Shown one piece after another: positions 45,481 through 57,765 of a DNA stretch of 64,000 nucleotides. Within the stretch, counting starts at the first letter, position 1, and each line of letters opens with the position of its first letter. The DNA lies in assembly GCA_023053575.1 (NCBI GenBank), contig JAKZAP010000001.1, positions 24,818,533 through 24,882,532 on the forward strand. The letters run 5' to 3'. The position numbers and the translations under genes were made by a program. The DNA is from Branchinecta lynchi (Eukaryota; Arthropoda; Branchiopoda; Anostraca; Branchinectidae). Below the pieces are notes generated by a model, which searched no databases, was not told the origin of the DNA, and saw only the letters and a list, made by a program, of their open reading frames with translations.

Positions 45481-47263
45481 TTTCCTTTACTTTCACCAGC
45501 ACCGTGGCATTTCCTTTAGTATAAGAAACGACACAGCACTGAATTTTTTTTTTTTTTTTTTAGATAGAAGAAAATAAACAACAGGAATAACATTGAAAGA
45601 GGTAAAGAAATATAAATAAATGGATGCGTAATATAAAATATGAAACTTAATATAGAACATTATAAGAGAACTCGCCCTTAAATGTATGGAAACGACCCAA
45701 AACTGGATTAGAACGAAAAAATAAATAACAGAAATAGAGAATGAAAAGCGTAAAATAATTGAATGTGTAATACAGAATTATGGTACGTAATACAGAACCA
45801 ACCTTGTCATCATTATTATGGTTCTTCCCATTCAACCAACAAATACCCAAAAGTCCCCCAGTCCTTCGTGGGACCAATTTACTTTCTCTTTCTTCGTTTT
45901 TAGTCCTTCGTGGGACCAATTTACTTTCTTTTTCTCGTTTTTAGCTCAATATACTACCGTGGCAACCAGCGCCATGTCAACGAACCGTCCTTTGTCGTCC
46001 TGACTCTGTCAGCGAATACGACACAGCAACGTTTCGACGAACACGCGTTGAAACAAATCGATTACGAACAGCATACGCAATATCTGAACAATTAACGTGT
46101 GTTTTGGTATCCACCTGAAACCGTGCCGAATAAACGGCCTCCCTCCATAAGATTTTCATCTCAAACTTCCTTGTCCGTCTCAAAAAAGAAGTAACCATTA
46201 AAAGCTGGCACTTCTTTACAGAAATCGTAACGGTCTTTACCTGCGAATTTTCTCCGCTTGTTCCTGGCTCAAACACAGAATCGTTTGGCTTGCACCTAAT
46301 GAAGGTGCACCAGATTGGGACTCAAGATCACCAGTAGCGACGTGTGCTATCTGTGTCACTCTCGAGAGTGTCACCGGCTTCTCCTTCACCAGCAACACCG
46401 AGTGACGTTCACTGATTCCGGACGTGTCCGAAATAAATTTTTGACAATCGTGGGCGATCCCAAGCGCCCACCCCCACTCCGTTCAACCTCTTTCATTTAA
46501 ATCCAAATCAAACTTCTCAATAAAATCCTACCAATGTCCATCTTGGCGCAATGAGCCTTTTCACTCTATCACTGATCCAGCCCGGCTGAGATTCGGGAAG
46601 CGATGGTTCGGGTTCGGAATAGGGTGTCAGAACGAAAGCCAGAGGATGTCATGACTAGAGTAAAGAGTAGATGACTTGATGAAATTCTCCGAGACTTTCG
46701 GATCTAAGGCTTTCCGATTTCTTGATTGCGGGATATCGAATCATCTGACTTGTGGTACACAGTGCGTAAAAAAAAATCAGAGGCAGTGGGTTAATCATGG
46801 GAATACGTTTGCTCGCATAAGTTAAGTAGATTCCGATATGGCAGAAATATCGAATAAACTTTAGTGTAGTGTAGATAGGTCTCAGGGCAACCAGGGTGAA
46901 GATATGTGCTTTTAAAAGCAGATATTTAACACACAGAGTTTCATTTAAACGCCTCAGAAACGCCAAAAGTATAATTCAAAAGACAGATGGCGACTAATCT
47001 AACATAATAACGCTAAGCTTCAGATGGCGGTGGAAATTAGTTGCTGTTGTCCCGAAAAGTGCTGATCTCTGTTATTTCGAAGAACTTTTTTTTCTTACAT
47101 TGATTGACCAGAACTAAATTTCTATCCGACTTCATTGTATTAGTTGAGCCTTCTTCTCAGGTATATATTTTTATTTTCGAACAATCGATCATTTTGATGG
47201 ATAATAAATGCTGACTAATCTTTACAAAAATATTAACTGTGCATATTAACGATAAATAATCTG
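45481..47263. other. AT-rich intron, no gene recognised
   Basis: It contains a poly-T run (45546-45563), a duplicated phrase AGTCCTTCGTGGGACCAATT (45860 and 45901), and a fragment near 46575 (GGCTGAGATTCGGGAAGCGA) resembling 38815. Frames of up to 103 codons exist but overlap on both strands without domains. Confidence 0.4.
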
Positions 47264-48725
47264 TTTTTGGGATCCCAAAACGTAAGTGGAGGGATACCTA
47301 TGACATCGCAAAAGTTGTCCGTCTGTCCGTCCGTCCGTCCGTCCGTCCGTCCGTCTGTCCGTCCGTCCGTCCGTCCGTCCGTCCGTCCGTCTGTAAGCAC
47401 GATAACTGTCGAAGGGAATGAGATATTTTGATGAAACTTGGTGAGAAGGTTCGTTGGGTCGTCGGACCAGTCAAGTTCGTAGATGGGCTTTGTAGCTCTA
47501 CATTTAGGGGTGGGGGAGGGGATTGAAATTAAGGGACAAACAAAATATTTTGAAACAGCTAATGTGACAGTCGATTATGGGGTAAGAAGACATGCTGAAC
47601 ACGATGGTGAAAACCATTTTGTCATCGGACAAGTAGTTCGCCCGGAATCCGGCCAAAACCGGAAAGTTTGTTGAAAGTAAAAGTTTTATTTGAAGTTGAT
47701 TAGATGTTCGATTTAGGGGTAGGAAGACATGCTGAAGACAATGGTGAAAATTATTTTCTCGACGGACAAGTATTTCGCCCGGAATCCGGCCCAAACCGGA
47801 AAGTTTGTTGAAAGTAAAAGTTTTATTTAAAATTGATTAGATGTTCGATTTAGGGGTAGGAAGACATGCTGAAGACGATGGTGAAAACTATTTTCTCGAT
47901 GGACAAGTATTTCGCCCGGAATCCGGCCCAAACCGGAAAGTTTGTTGAAAGTAAAAGTTTTATTTGAAGTTGATTAAATGTTCAATTTAGAGGTAGGGAG
48001 ACATGCTGAAGACGATGGTGAAAACTATTTTCTCGACGGACAAGTATTTCGACCGGAATCCGGCCCAAACCGGAAAGTTTGTCAAAATTAAAAGTTTAAT
48101 TTGGAGTTGGTTGGATGTTCGATTTAGGGCAAGAAGACATGCTGAACACTTATGTGAAAACAAGTTTCTACCCGGACATGTAGTTCGTCCGGAATCCGGC
48201 CAAAACCGGAAAACTGTTGTCAAAGTTTTATTTCTAGTTGATCGCATAAGCGATTTAGGGGTAAGAAGAGATGCTGAGTCCCTGTGTGACAATCGTATTT
48301 TACCCGGACATATAGTTTGACCGGAATCCGGCTGGAATCGGAAAATTTGTTATAAGCTAAATTTCTATTTGAAGTTGATTAGATGTTCATTACTGGGGAA
48401 AGAAGATACCCTGATTTCGTCTTTGAGCTTTCTTTTTTCGCCGGACAAGTAGTTCTGGAGTTCGGCCGGAACCGGGAAATTGGCAGAAGTGGCAGGAAGT
48501 TTTCGTCAAAACAGATATGACTTATAGGGGTAAGCACACATGCTGAATCCAAATCTGAACTTGGTTTTCTCAGGTGATTAGCTATTTGGCCTTAATCTGT
48601 TTCTGAATTTTAATTGTAAAAATGTTCAAGGAGTCTGGTGAAGACTAGATCTGGCTAAGACAAGACCCAGTTGTCTGGATCAGATATTGAATTTTTGGGA
48701 TCCCATCGAAACCTTTGGTCTTGTT
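47264..48725 (+). mobile_element. Family 1 element, about 1.46 kb, left arm of inverted pair
   Basis: It has a long (GTCY)n tract (47314-47393), which includes a run of pure GTCC. At least four 137-bp repeats follow, and the standard ends are TTTTTGGGATCCC and CTTGTT. It is the longest and most regular copy here. Confidence 0.88.
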
Positions 48726-49567
48726 TCTGGTGCAAATACACGAATTCTTACCTCTTTTTAAGTTTCAGCTTGTCATTCTGCATCAGCATCGTACTTCAGT
48801 CCAAAAAACTGGACGACCTCGAAAATCGTACTGTTTGTTCTTCAAACGTACAAAATGGCTCTAAGAGCCGAAAAGGGCTTATTTTCAGTAGACTCAGCAT
48901 CTACAACTTTGGATATGTTGTATTTTGTTTTTGAATATTGAGTATTGAGAAGCAGTTTCATTCGTACTTTACTTTTCTTAATCATTGTCTTGTTTTTCTT
49001 AAGAAATCGTAAGCATTTATGGTTACGAGACTTCTTTCAGGCTTAGTAGACACTCGTTTCCATTTCCGGTCCCAGCTCTTAATTCTATGCAGGATCGCAC
49101 TTTCGTTCACACAAATCGGGCCACATAGAAAATTGCACTTTTTTAAAATCGTAAGGAATTCTGGTGACGAAACTTTTCCAAAACGAATCAGCTGATGTTC
49201 CAAGCCACACAGAGCAAAATAACACTAGGGAGCTGAAAAGTGACACACACTCGAATAGCAGGGACACTACCAACACTAGCGATAGAGAACGTCCCTACTA
49301 AAACTCAATCAGTCGTGTACTAGCGCTGGCTCAGATAGCAACCAAAATATACAGCCTCCCCTGTTTCCACGTCATGCGAAGACCAAATCTAAGCTGAACT
49401 TAAAATTTCTAACCCTGAAAGGACACCTGAACAATGAAACCATACTTGAAAACACCATGGAGAATGCATTTACAGGCATGGCCACGGAGAGCATTCTTCT
49501 CCTGTGCGTGTCATTTTCAAAATAGGGATGTTCGTTCCTGGAGATTTGCACATGCAGACTCCAAGAC
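48726..49567. other. Spacer between inverted Family 1 copies
   Basis: 840 bp with no gene. 48760-48805 is the reverse complement of part of the unit 1 insertion at 17281-17330. An acceptor-like AAGTTTCAG|CTTGTC at about 48765 opens a short frame, but no usable donor follows before the stop at 48934, and the repeat match argues against an exon. Confidence 0.4.
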
Positions 49568-50988
49568 AACAAGACCAAAGGTTTCGATGGGATCCCAAAA
49601 ATTCAATATCTGATCCAGACAACTGGGTCTTGTCTTAGCCAGATCCAGTCTTCGCCAGACTCCTTGAACATTTTTACAATTAAAATTCAGAAACTGATTA
49701 AGGCCAAATAGCTAATCACCTGAGAATTTGGATTCAGCATCAGATTTGGATTCAGCATGTGTGTTTACCCCTATAAGTCATATCTGTTTTGACGAAAACT
49801 TCCTGCCACTTCTGCCAATTTCCCGGTTCCGGCCGAACTCCAGAACTACTTGTCCGGCGAAAAAAGAAAGCTCAAAGACGAAATCAGGGTATCATCTTTC
49901 CCCAGTAATGAACATCTAATCAACCTCAAATAGAAATTTAGCTTATAAGAAATTTTCCGATTCCAGCAGGATTCCGGTCGACTATATGTTCGGGTAAAAT
50001 ACGATTGTCATACAGGGACTCAGCATCTCTTCTTACCCTTAAATCGCTTATCTAATGAACTAGAAATAAAACTTTGACTTCCAACAGTTTTCCGGTTTTG
50101 GCCGGATTCTGGACGAACTACATGTCCGGGTAGAAACTTGTTTACACATAAGTGTTCAGCATGTCTTCTTGCCCTAAATCGAACATCTAACCAACTCCAA
50201 ATAAAACTTTTAATTTTGACAAACTTTCCGGTTTGGGCCGGATTCCGGTCGAAATACTTGTCCGTCGAGAAAATAGTTTTTACCATCGTCTTCAGCATGT
50301 CTTCCTACATCTAAATCGAACATTTACTCAACTTCAAATAAAACTTTTACTTTCAACAAACTTTCCGGTTTGGGCCGGATTCCGGGCGAAATACTTGTCC
50401 GTCGAGAAAATAGTTTTCACCATCGTCTTCAGCATGTCTTCCTATCCCTAAATCGAACATCTAATCAATTTCAAATAAAACTTTTACTTTCAACAAACTT
50501 TCCGGTTTGGGCCGGATTCCGGGCGAAATACTTGTCCGTCGAGAAAATAATTTTCACCATCGTCTTCAACATGTCTTCCTACCCCTAAATCGAACATCTA
50601 ATCAACTTCAAATAAAACTTTTACTTTCAACAAACTTTCCGGCTTTGGCCGGATTCCGGGCGAACTACTTGTCCGATGACAAAATGGTTTTCACCATCGT
50701 GTTCAGCATGTCTTCTTACATCATAATCGACTATCACATTAGCTGTTTCAAAATACTTTGTTTGTCCCTTAATTTGAATCCCCTCCCCCACCCCTAAATG
50801 TAGAGCTACAAAGCCCATCTACGAACTTGACTGGTCCGACGACCCAACGAACCCTCACACCAATTTTCATCAAAATATCTCATTCCCTTCGAGAGTTATC
50901 GTGCTTACAGACGGACGGACGGACGGACAGACGGACAACTTTTGCGATGTCATAGGTATCCCTCCACTTACGTTTTGGGATCCCAAAA
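49568..50988 (-). mobile_element. Family 1 element, reverse, right arm of inverted pair
   Basis: It reads AACAAGACC...GGGATCCC at the left, 137-bp repeats (the frame motif MGRIP starts at 50233, 50370 and 50507), a (GTCY)n complement at 50910-50937 and CGTTTTGGGATCCCAAAAA at the right. It is highly similar to 47264-48725, so the two form inverted arms of about 1.4 kb. Confidence 0.88.
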
Positions 50989-51544
50989 AGCGCTATTCAT
51001 TCAAATCTTGTACAGCGCTGGCCGGATCGTATTCGAATTTCTTCTAGATATACGTCTGGGCTTAACTGGTTAAAAAATATTCCAGAAGAAGTTTTGATTG
51101 GAGACATTTGTTCATTTCTAAATTGTTTGGTACTGAAATAAGGACAGATGCAAAATGGAGGAAAAATCATAGCTTGGAAACACTTTTCGTTTTTGGATTG
51201 GGTTTTCTGCAGGCAATGTTAACGGAAGTCATACAGATAGGGATGGTACTTGGTACTCTTCATTCAGGTATCCTTTAAGTTAGTCTCGCTTTAAATGTCC
51301 CCAAAGGCGAGGGTGACGCTTCGAGTAAGTCCCGTTTCTGATACATGGAAAGCAAAGGTCTTGGCGCTACTCCCTAGTGTTATTTTGCTCTTAAGCTACG
51401 TCTGGAGGAGCTTTGACCTTTTAAAAAGCCCTAACGTGCGTATTTCAAAGAAATAGTGGCACCAGGAAAAGGCACTCAGTCTAAAAAGTAGTTCCTTTTT
51501 GATGGCGTTATTTGTGATATTCATTCTCTTTGGGTACTCGCAAG
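50989..51544. other. Single-copy intron, nothing recognised
   Basis: I found no repeat counterpart, splice-bounded exon or reading frame of note here; a minus-strand frame at 51396-51641 has no domain. Confidence 0.4.
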
Positions 51545-51641
51545 AATGAGGAAGACGACCCGCGAGACAAACAAACAAGCTGATACTCCAAACACTCCGA
51601 AAAAAGTGGATACTCCAAAGCAAGCAGATAGTCAGAAGCAA
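51545..51641 (+). CDS. Weak candidate exon, Lys/Thr/Asp/Pro-rich
   Basis: The frame ATG AGG AAG ACG ACC... encodes RKTTRETNKQADTPNTPKKV and then DTPKQADSQKQ, ending at a possible donor CAA|GTGGGT (51642) in phase 0, the phase needed by the ARID exon at 57328. A possible acceptor is TACTCGCAAG at 51544 after a short pyrimidine run; it would need a phase 2 upstream partner. Alternatively the ATG is a first-exon start. Lysine-, threonine- and proline-rich low complexity is common just N-terminal to the ARID in this family. Both splice sites are poor and the repetitive DTP/KQAD composition could be fortuitous. Confidence 0.25.
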
Positions 51642-51699
51642 GTGGGTGCTCCGCTGTGGGAACCTAAGAAAATTGCCTTATGGAAGAGACATTCAGGAC

Positions 51700-52980
51700 C
51701 CTTTTTCTTTTTTTTCTTCTTTTTTTTTATCCCGCGGAGCTTCTTTTTCATTTATTCTTGCTTTAGATTGAACTAAAACAAGTGGCTACGTCTCCACCTC
51801 CAATTCAGTGACGTTAGTACAAAATTTACCTGACAGTTTATCCAACTTTAATGTCATTTACAATTTTGTCTTAAACTTATTATCTTTTTGTACTTTATCA
51901 ACTCTAAATTTAACTTCTCTTTTCAAAATTTTAATTTTTCTATTAAATATTCTCCTAAAAACTCAGTCCCTCATTAAAAAAACCTTCCACCATAGGGTCT
52001 ATAACCTACAACCGAAATTTACCCTTCTTACCCTTTCAGGACCCTGTTTCAGGTCTAGTGCAATTGCTCTATGCTCTGGGCAGGGGCGTCCCGAGCCTTA
52101 TGTAAAAAGTTGGATAGTATGTACAAAATCAAGTCTAAAGAGAAAATTTGGTGTGTTTTCACGCTCTTCCACTTCTGTTTGTTTTTCAGGAATACGCCGT
52201 CACTATAGCCTTTTACCGTTGGGGGACGTCCAGTTTGGCAACAGGACTTGAAAATGTGCCGACAAAAAACGCAGTTGCTGCCAAGCGACAACGTCGTGAA
52301 CGGCTGTACCCAGGAAAAATTAAAGCGGCGCAGACAGAAATTTTTTGAATCCACCTTTTTTTGGCAAATTCTAGCTTTTAACGGGGTTCAAGCCCCCCAA
52401 AATTCCAGGCCTCAAACGCCAATTAAATGACTTACCCTTCTTCTAAATAGTGAAGACTGCGAAATTTTTTGGAAACACTCATGATCAAAGTGCCTTTTTG
52501 CGATCCCAAGGCTACCTATTAAACCCAAGAGCTGCCTGGCGATAAAAGGGTCCATCCAGGGTAAAGTAGATGTAAAGTACATCTATTCTGAATTTACAGC
52601 AAACAAAAATAGGCTAGTTTTCACGTCAAGAGACGTGCTTATTCCTGAGGTTTTGCAATCAATAGAAGTAAAAGTTAAGGTAATGAATGGAACCAGCCGA
52701 AGCTACGGTTAAATGGTGAAGAACAAGAGCTAAATAAATGCCACGTAAATTACCAAGCTCAGTAACTGGGGTGAACCAAATAATGAATTCGTATTACCGG
52801 AATGGAATAAAACTCTTGGTAGAGCCACCTAAAACAACCGAATGTGATAAGTCTGGTAACAGATGCGGACCAAAAAGAAATCAGGTGAATTACCGAATTC
52901 GGTAACGAATTAGAACCAGATGAATCTGATTAAACGCCGAATCATGAAATGGATTGACCGAATGCGATAGAACAGAGACG
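51700..52980. other. Low-complexity and decayed repeat, no gene
   Basis: 51703-51750 is T-rich. The 147-codon frame at 51808-52251 is low complexity (L/F/N/T-rich) and overlaps frames on the other strand, so I do not call it. 52400-52520 is a diverged copy of 10815-10950. From about 52750 repeated ACCGAATTCGGTAACGAATT phrases form a degenerate satellite. Confidence 0.4.
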
Positions 52981-53150
52981 AACTTGAGAAAGGTCCGGTG
53001 AACAACCGAATTCACTAACGAATGAGACCAAATAAATACGTTAAATCACCTAATTTACGTAGGGACGTACCGAATGCGGTGAAATCGACTCGGATTGAAC
53101 AAAAGCTGGATGAATTGTCGAATTCGGTCACGAATTAGAACCAAACTAGA
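52980..53150. repeat. Direct repeat flanking Family 3 element (left)
   Basis: About 165 bp starting GGTCCGGTGAACAACCGAAT are repeated at 56400-56565, immediately right of the Family 3 element. Both belong to the AATTCGGTAACGAATT satellite, so the element most likely inserted into a tandem array; the length is too great for an ordinary target-site duplication. Confidence 0.65.
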
Positions 53151-53154
53151 CCTA

Positions 53155-56100
53155 CGTTGCCCGGGCAACGTGAAGTGTTGCGGCAACCTTTGCCCGGCTT
53201 CGCCGACTAAAGTGTTGCGAGAGCAACACTTTGGTTTTGTTTCTTCGCTGTCGGTTAAATGCTGAAATTGTCAACTTATCGAAGCTTTTAAAACGGTATG
53301 TTCTAAAAAGAATAATCACATGATCAAAAGCTGTTCTTTAGCGTTGTAAAACCAACAACAAAACAATATCGGAAGAAGGGACTACATTGACTTTGCGGTC
53401 AGTTGAACTTTATCCTTTTCAATTTTTCAACTTTATCCTTTTCAATTTTTCAAAATTTCAAAACTTTTCTAGCTTTTAGCTATTCGGATTAAACTTGATT
53501 CATTGATTGATTATAAAGCTATCCGTAACTTTTCAGGATTAAAATACCATAGATGACACTATTAATTATTACAAAACTACCTTATTTTTTTACATTACCG
53601 TATCGTTTGTACCCGTTGCGTAAACAGTAAATCCTAGGTTACAGATAGACCATCGATACAAACTTTCTTACCGTCAGATTTATATTAATCGAATACAATG
53701 TGCAACAATTTGCACAAATTTCTAGCCCCTCGTGCACCGATTCTACTGACAAGTCCCTTTCCCGTGATAGACATCAAGCTCACCGGATAAAAATAATGGG
53801 TACACCGGCTAGCAAAAGTTGCAAACCCCTCATCGCTGAAGATTTTTGTAGCATAAAAGCCGATTATTACTAACAAGTCCCTTGCATGTCTTACAATTGG
53901 GAACCAAGCTGTTCTTACCATCAAATGACAGGTAAGACAACTAGCGAAAGCTGCAAACCCCTCAATGCCGAAGATGATTATGAGGTAACAGTCGACTGTC
54001 GCGTACAAGTCCCCTACATGTCTCACAACTGGTATCGCCTATTTTCGGTTTCAGTGTGTACCTTACTACTGAAGTTGTCAACCCCTTGAAACTTTCAAAC
54101 TGGTGTATTTCATGATGGAATTTTTGTGCCAAAAATGGATGACATATACTTTGATCAGCTCATCAGCGGCTATCGATTGCCGTCGAAAAAAAAATTCTAC
54201 CTGTCTTAGTTCAAAAGTTGACTTTTTTGCCGTAGGCCAACTTTCTAACGTCACCACTTAGAAAGGAGCAAAGGATAAGCTCTAGTTTCTTTAGCAATGA
54301 GAGAACTTCTAAAGTTTAAGATTTCATCTGATACCATTTCTCTACCTCAAACCCAAGTGCAAAAAACCGAATGATAAACTCAGCTGAAATCGCGTACACA
54401 AATGGATAGTTGCGTAAACAGTTAATCCTAGGTTACAGCGATAGACCATCGATACAAACTTTCTACCGTCAGGTTTATAGAAATCGAATACAATGTGCAC
54501 CAATTTACAAAAGTTCTAGCCCCTCGTGAACCGATTCTTACTTACAAGTCTCTCTCCCGTGATAGACATCAAGTTCACCGGATAAAAATAATGGATACAC
54601 TAGCGAGCAGAAGTTGTAAGCCCCTCATCCCTGAAGATGATTGTAGCATACAATGTGCACCCAATTGCAAAAATTCCTAGCCACTCGTGAACCGATTCCT
54701 ACTTACAAGTCCCTCTCCCGTGATATACATTAACCCTTGAAGGACAACTCTTACTAAAAACGATCTTTTCATTATGAAACGCACAAGAAAGAACGTTTCT
54801 CGAAAATGCCATTACTTTCCATTTCAATTTAGCCATCTTATTGTTATCGCTTGTCGATTCTATCCAGCCTTCCTGCTCTCCGACGCGGCGGCTGGGCGCA
54901 AAAAGTTTGAAAACTAATGCGCCGTGGTTAAAAAGTAGGAAAACTAAGCAAATAAAAGAAGTCAAAAACAGAAGATTCTCATATCCTTGTTTGTGAAAGA
55001 GTTGTCAGCGAACCTTGAAAATTCTGGCAAACGTTGCGTTGCGTATCGGGAAAACTCGGCACGGTCAGAAAGCCATAAAAATTCGCAGGCACAAAACGGA
55101 TCAATGAAGAAAGGTGGGGATTTTAGAAGCTTATATCCCATAAGGGAGCTAGGTATATTACAAAAGGCAGAAAAAGCAAGAGGGGTCCTTTAACCGAAAA
55201 CAAATAATGGGTACACCAGCTAGCAAAAGTTGCAAACCCATCATCGCAGAAGATGATTGTAGCATAACAGCCGATTATTACTTACAAGTCCCTTGCATAT
55301 CTTACCATTGGGAACCAAATTGTTCTTACCATCGAATACACCGGAAACAAATAACAGGTACACCAACTAGCAAAAGCGGCAAACCCCTCATTACCAAAGA
55401 TGATTATGAGCCAACAGTCGACTGTTGCTTAAAAGTCCCCTACATGTCTCATAACAGGTATCGCCTATTTTTGTTTTCAGTGTACCTTACTACTGAAGTT
55501 GTCAACCCCTTTGAAATTTTCAAACTGGTGTATCTCATGAGGGAATTTTTGTACCAAAATATGGATCACATATACTTTGATCAGCCCATCAATGGCTATC
55601 GACTACCGTCGAAAAAAAAATTCTACCTGTCTTAGTTCAAAAGTTGACTTTTTTGCCGTAGGCCAACTTTCTAACGTCACGACTTAGAAAGGAGCAAAGG
55701 ATAAGCTCTAGTTTCTTTAGCAATGAGAGAACTCTTAAAGTTTAAGGGGCACATCTGATACCGTTACTCTACCGCAAACCCAAGTGCAAAAAAAAAAATT
55801 ATAAACTCAGCTGGAATCGTCGCAGACATGGACAGAAACAATAGATGGCAGCACTTTCGGACCCGTGGGAAAAAGCCACTTTTTTGTCTCTGTACATTTT
55901 TCTATTTATCACTCAAAGAAGATATGTTGGCTGTGGGGCCGGGTAACTGCCGCATATATTTAACACTTATAGATTTTAGTCCATCTTCAATTTGAAACTG
56001 GTGCCTACCTGCTAGCGTGCTAGAACGGAGCTTTCCACTCGAAAGCAGAAACATGGTTTGATGAAACGAAAGGTTCGCTACACAACTTGAGATGGCCCTC

Positions 56101-56384
56101 TCCGACATAGGCTATACAACTCCACTTCACTTCGCAAACCGTAGGCTCTGGCTCGAGGACAAGCAAAAACCATCCTTATTGGCCCCAGGCAAGAGTTCTA
56201 CGGAGCTTTCCAAAATGTAATGTCATATTCATCAATCCGGCCTAAGGTCCACACTTTCCGTAAAAACCGCACAGGTTAGACCCTTCCCAGTTACCAGGAA
56301 TAAAATGAAATCGGAGTCATAGGAAAAAAAAAAAAAAAAAAAAAAAAAACGAGGACAAAACCAAAGTGTTGCTCTCGCAACACA
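53155..56384. mobile_element. Family 3 element, about 3.2 kb, hairpin-ended
   Basis: The left end has GTTGCCCGGGCAAC (14-bp palindrome, 53155-53168) and the hairpin GTGTTGCGAGAGCAACAC, then TTTGGTTTTGTTTC. The right end is the inverse, GACAAAACCAAAG then GTGTTGCTCTCGCAACAC at 56384. Inside are several copies of a repeat of about 140 bp (landmark ACACC-GCTAGCAAAAGTTGC at about 53790, 54598, 55213, 55366) and a poly-A run (56324-56349). The 142-codon frame at 55207-55635 spans two of these repeats, is matched in degraded form at 12128 and 53886, and has no recognisable domain. 54715-55190 is non-repeat filler. Confidence 0.65.
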
Positions 56385-56399
56385 ATGAATTGAAAAAAG

Positions 56400-56570
56400 T
56401 CCGGTGAACAACTGAATTCGCTAACGAATGTGACCAAATAAATACGTTAAATCACCGAATTTACGTAGGGATGTACCGAATGCGGTGAAATCGGCTCGGA
56501 CTGAACAAAAGTTGGATTAATTACCAAATTCGATTAAGAATGGGAACGAATAAACACGTTAAATCTCCTA
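56400..56570. repeat. Direct repeat flanking Family 3 element (right)
   Basis: Matches 52980-53150; see that entry. Order of landmarks: GTCCGGTGAACAAC, ACCAAATAAATACGTTAAAT, CGAATGCGGTGAAATC. Confidence 0.65.
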
Positions 56571-57327
56571 ATTTGGAAATGTGGGTACACAAGATTTTTT
56601 TTTAAAGGCATCACAGCTTCGCCGCGATGCCCGTTCTGACCGAATTTTCGACTTCGGCGAAAATTTGACCGAATGCCCAAAACGTAGGGGGGGGGGTGCT
56701 GCGCCCCCCCCCCTTTGGGACGCCCGTGGCTCTGGGTGCCACTCTCTTTTATCATTCACAACCAAGAGAGAGGGAATCGACCCGTTATGGTAACTAGTTG
56801 GTCAATTCCACCCGCTCGGTTACTCGGTTCGTCAGACTGCATGCTCTAGCTTACTGCCTACAACATTTCTTCCTGAAAACGTAGCTAGTTGCTAAGTAGA
56901 AATGATATAAAAAAAAAAAAAAAAAAAAAAATTATTGAAAGAAACAAACACTGCCAAATATTTAACTACCTTACTGCTTTTTTGTTACTTTTTCTTTTGT
57001 CTAATTTTCTTGCTAGGATCTGTTTCGAGCATTCCCGTAAGAGTCTTCCCAATCGCCCCACTAGATGATCTCACGGTCGTACTGAGCCCCGGGTCGAGTG
57101 TGCAACTCAGAGAGGGGTGTGGGGGGAGGGGGGGTCTAGACATACTAGATAATAGAATGAGTCCGATTAATCTCCTTTGATTAGGAAGCATGCTAGGTAG
57201 ATCGGCAGTGTCATTTCCTCGGTCCAAAATCCGTATACGCTTCGTCCCAGTGCTTGAGAAGTTACAAGCAATCGTGATTAGATCATGAAGTATTTTTTTG
57301 GTTGATTGACGGTCTTTTAATTTTTAG
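56571..57327. other. Intron before the ARID exon; G10/C10 hairpin
   Basis: At about 56685-56712 a run of about ten G, then TGCTGCG, then about ten C forms a strong GC hairpin within a decayed repeat (TTTGGGACGCCC). Poly-A lies at 56910-56930. The final 25 bases supply the branch/pyrimidine region (GGTCTTTTAATTTTTAG) for the next exon. No gene is supported. Confidence 0.45.
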
Positions 57328-57525
57328 CGTTTGAATATATCCGACGGAATCCAAAGGTTCTGCAACTTCGATTATAACCCTGAACGACGTCCGTTCGTTG
57401 AACAACTTCTTCGTTTTATGGAAGACGAGGGACACCCGATCACTTCTTGTCCAAGGATCAGCAAGAAGCCATTGGACCTTTGGCGACTTTACATTCTCGT
57501 CAAAGAGCACGGGGGCTTCATAGAG
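57328..57525 (+). CDS. ARID1: ARID1/Osa/BAF250-like protein, ARID domain exon 1
   Basis: This 198-nt exon (66 codons, phase 0 at both ends) has acceptor TTTAATTTTTAG and donor GAG|GTAAGC. It encodes the first two thirds of the ARID (AT-rich interaction, DNA-binding) domain. NPERRPFVEQLLRFMEDEG gives helix 1, then PITSCPRISKKPLDLWRLY and ILVKEHGGFIE with the conserved proline, L-D-L, R-L-Y, V-K and G-G positions. PERR, KPLDL.RLY, VKE.GG and the following exon's ECRFDRGG are typical of the ARID1/Osa subclass, not ARID2-5. ARID1 is the DNA-contacting subunit of nuclear SWI/SNF (BAF) remodelling complexes. RLNISDGIQRFCNFDY precedes the first helix. The upstream small exons A/B or A'/B' join here in frame. 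Confidence 0.93.
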
Positions 57526-57765
57526 GTAAGCAGATTCACCTAGTAAGAGTTTCCGGTAAGTGTTACCGCCTGTCCCCGGGTCCTGTTACCCGAGTAAGGG
57601 TCCTGTTCATGCTGCAGGTATTTTATTCCTTTGGAATTTATTGATATGACGCTTTGATCTAGCTAATAACTGTTTCTTATACACTTCCGTTATCCACAGT
57701 ATGTGCTAAATGTCGAATTCTGACGGTAGATTTCGCCAACCATTAAATAGTTAGGAAATTCAAGG

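Noticed and set aside
48765..48936. Possible exon after AAGTTTCAG
   Set aside because: No usable donor before the stop, and its start matches (inverted) a unit 1-specific dispersed repeat.
50233..50797. Recurring MGRIPGEILVRRENSFHHRL frames
   Set aside because: They restart every 137 bp because the Family 1 tandem repeat has that period; 137 is not a multiple of 3, so no continuous protein results.
51808..52251. 147-codon plus-strand frame
   Set aside because: It starts in AT-rich low-complexity sequence (L, N, T, F runs), crosses into a decayed repeat and has no domain or splice support.
55207..55635. 142-codon frame with GTPxSKSxKP repeats
   Set aside because: It covers two copies of a DNA repeat internal to Family 3; equivalents at 12128 and 53886 are broken or shifted. 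Kept only as part of the element.
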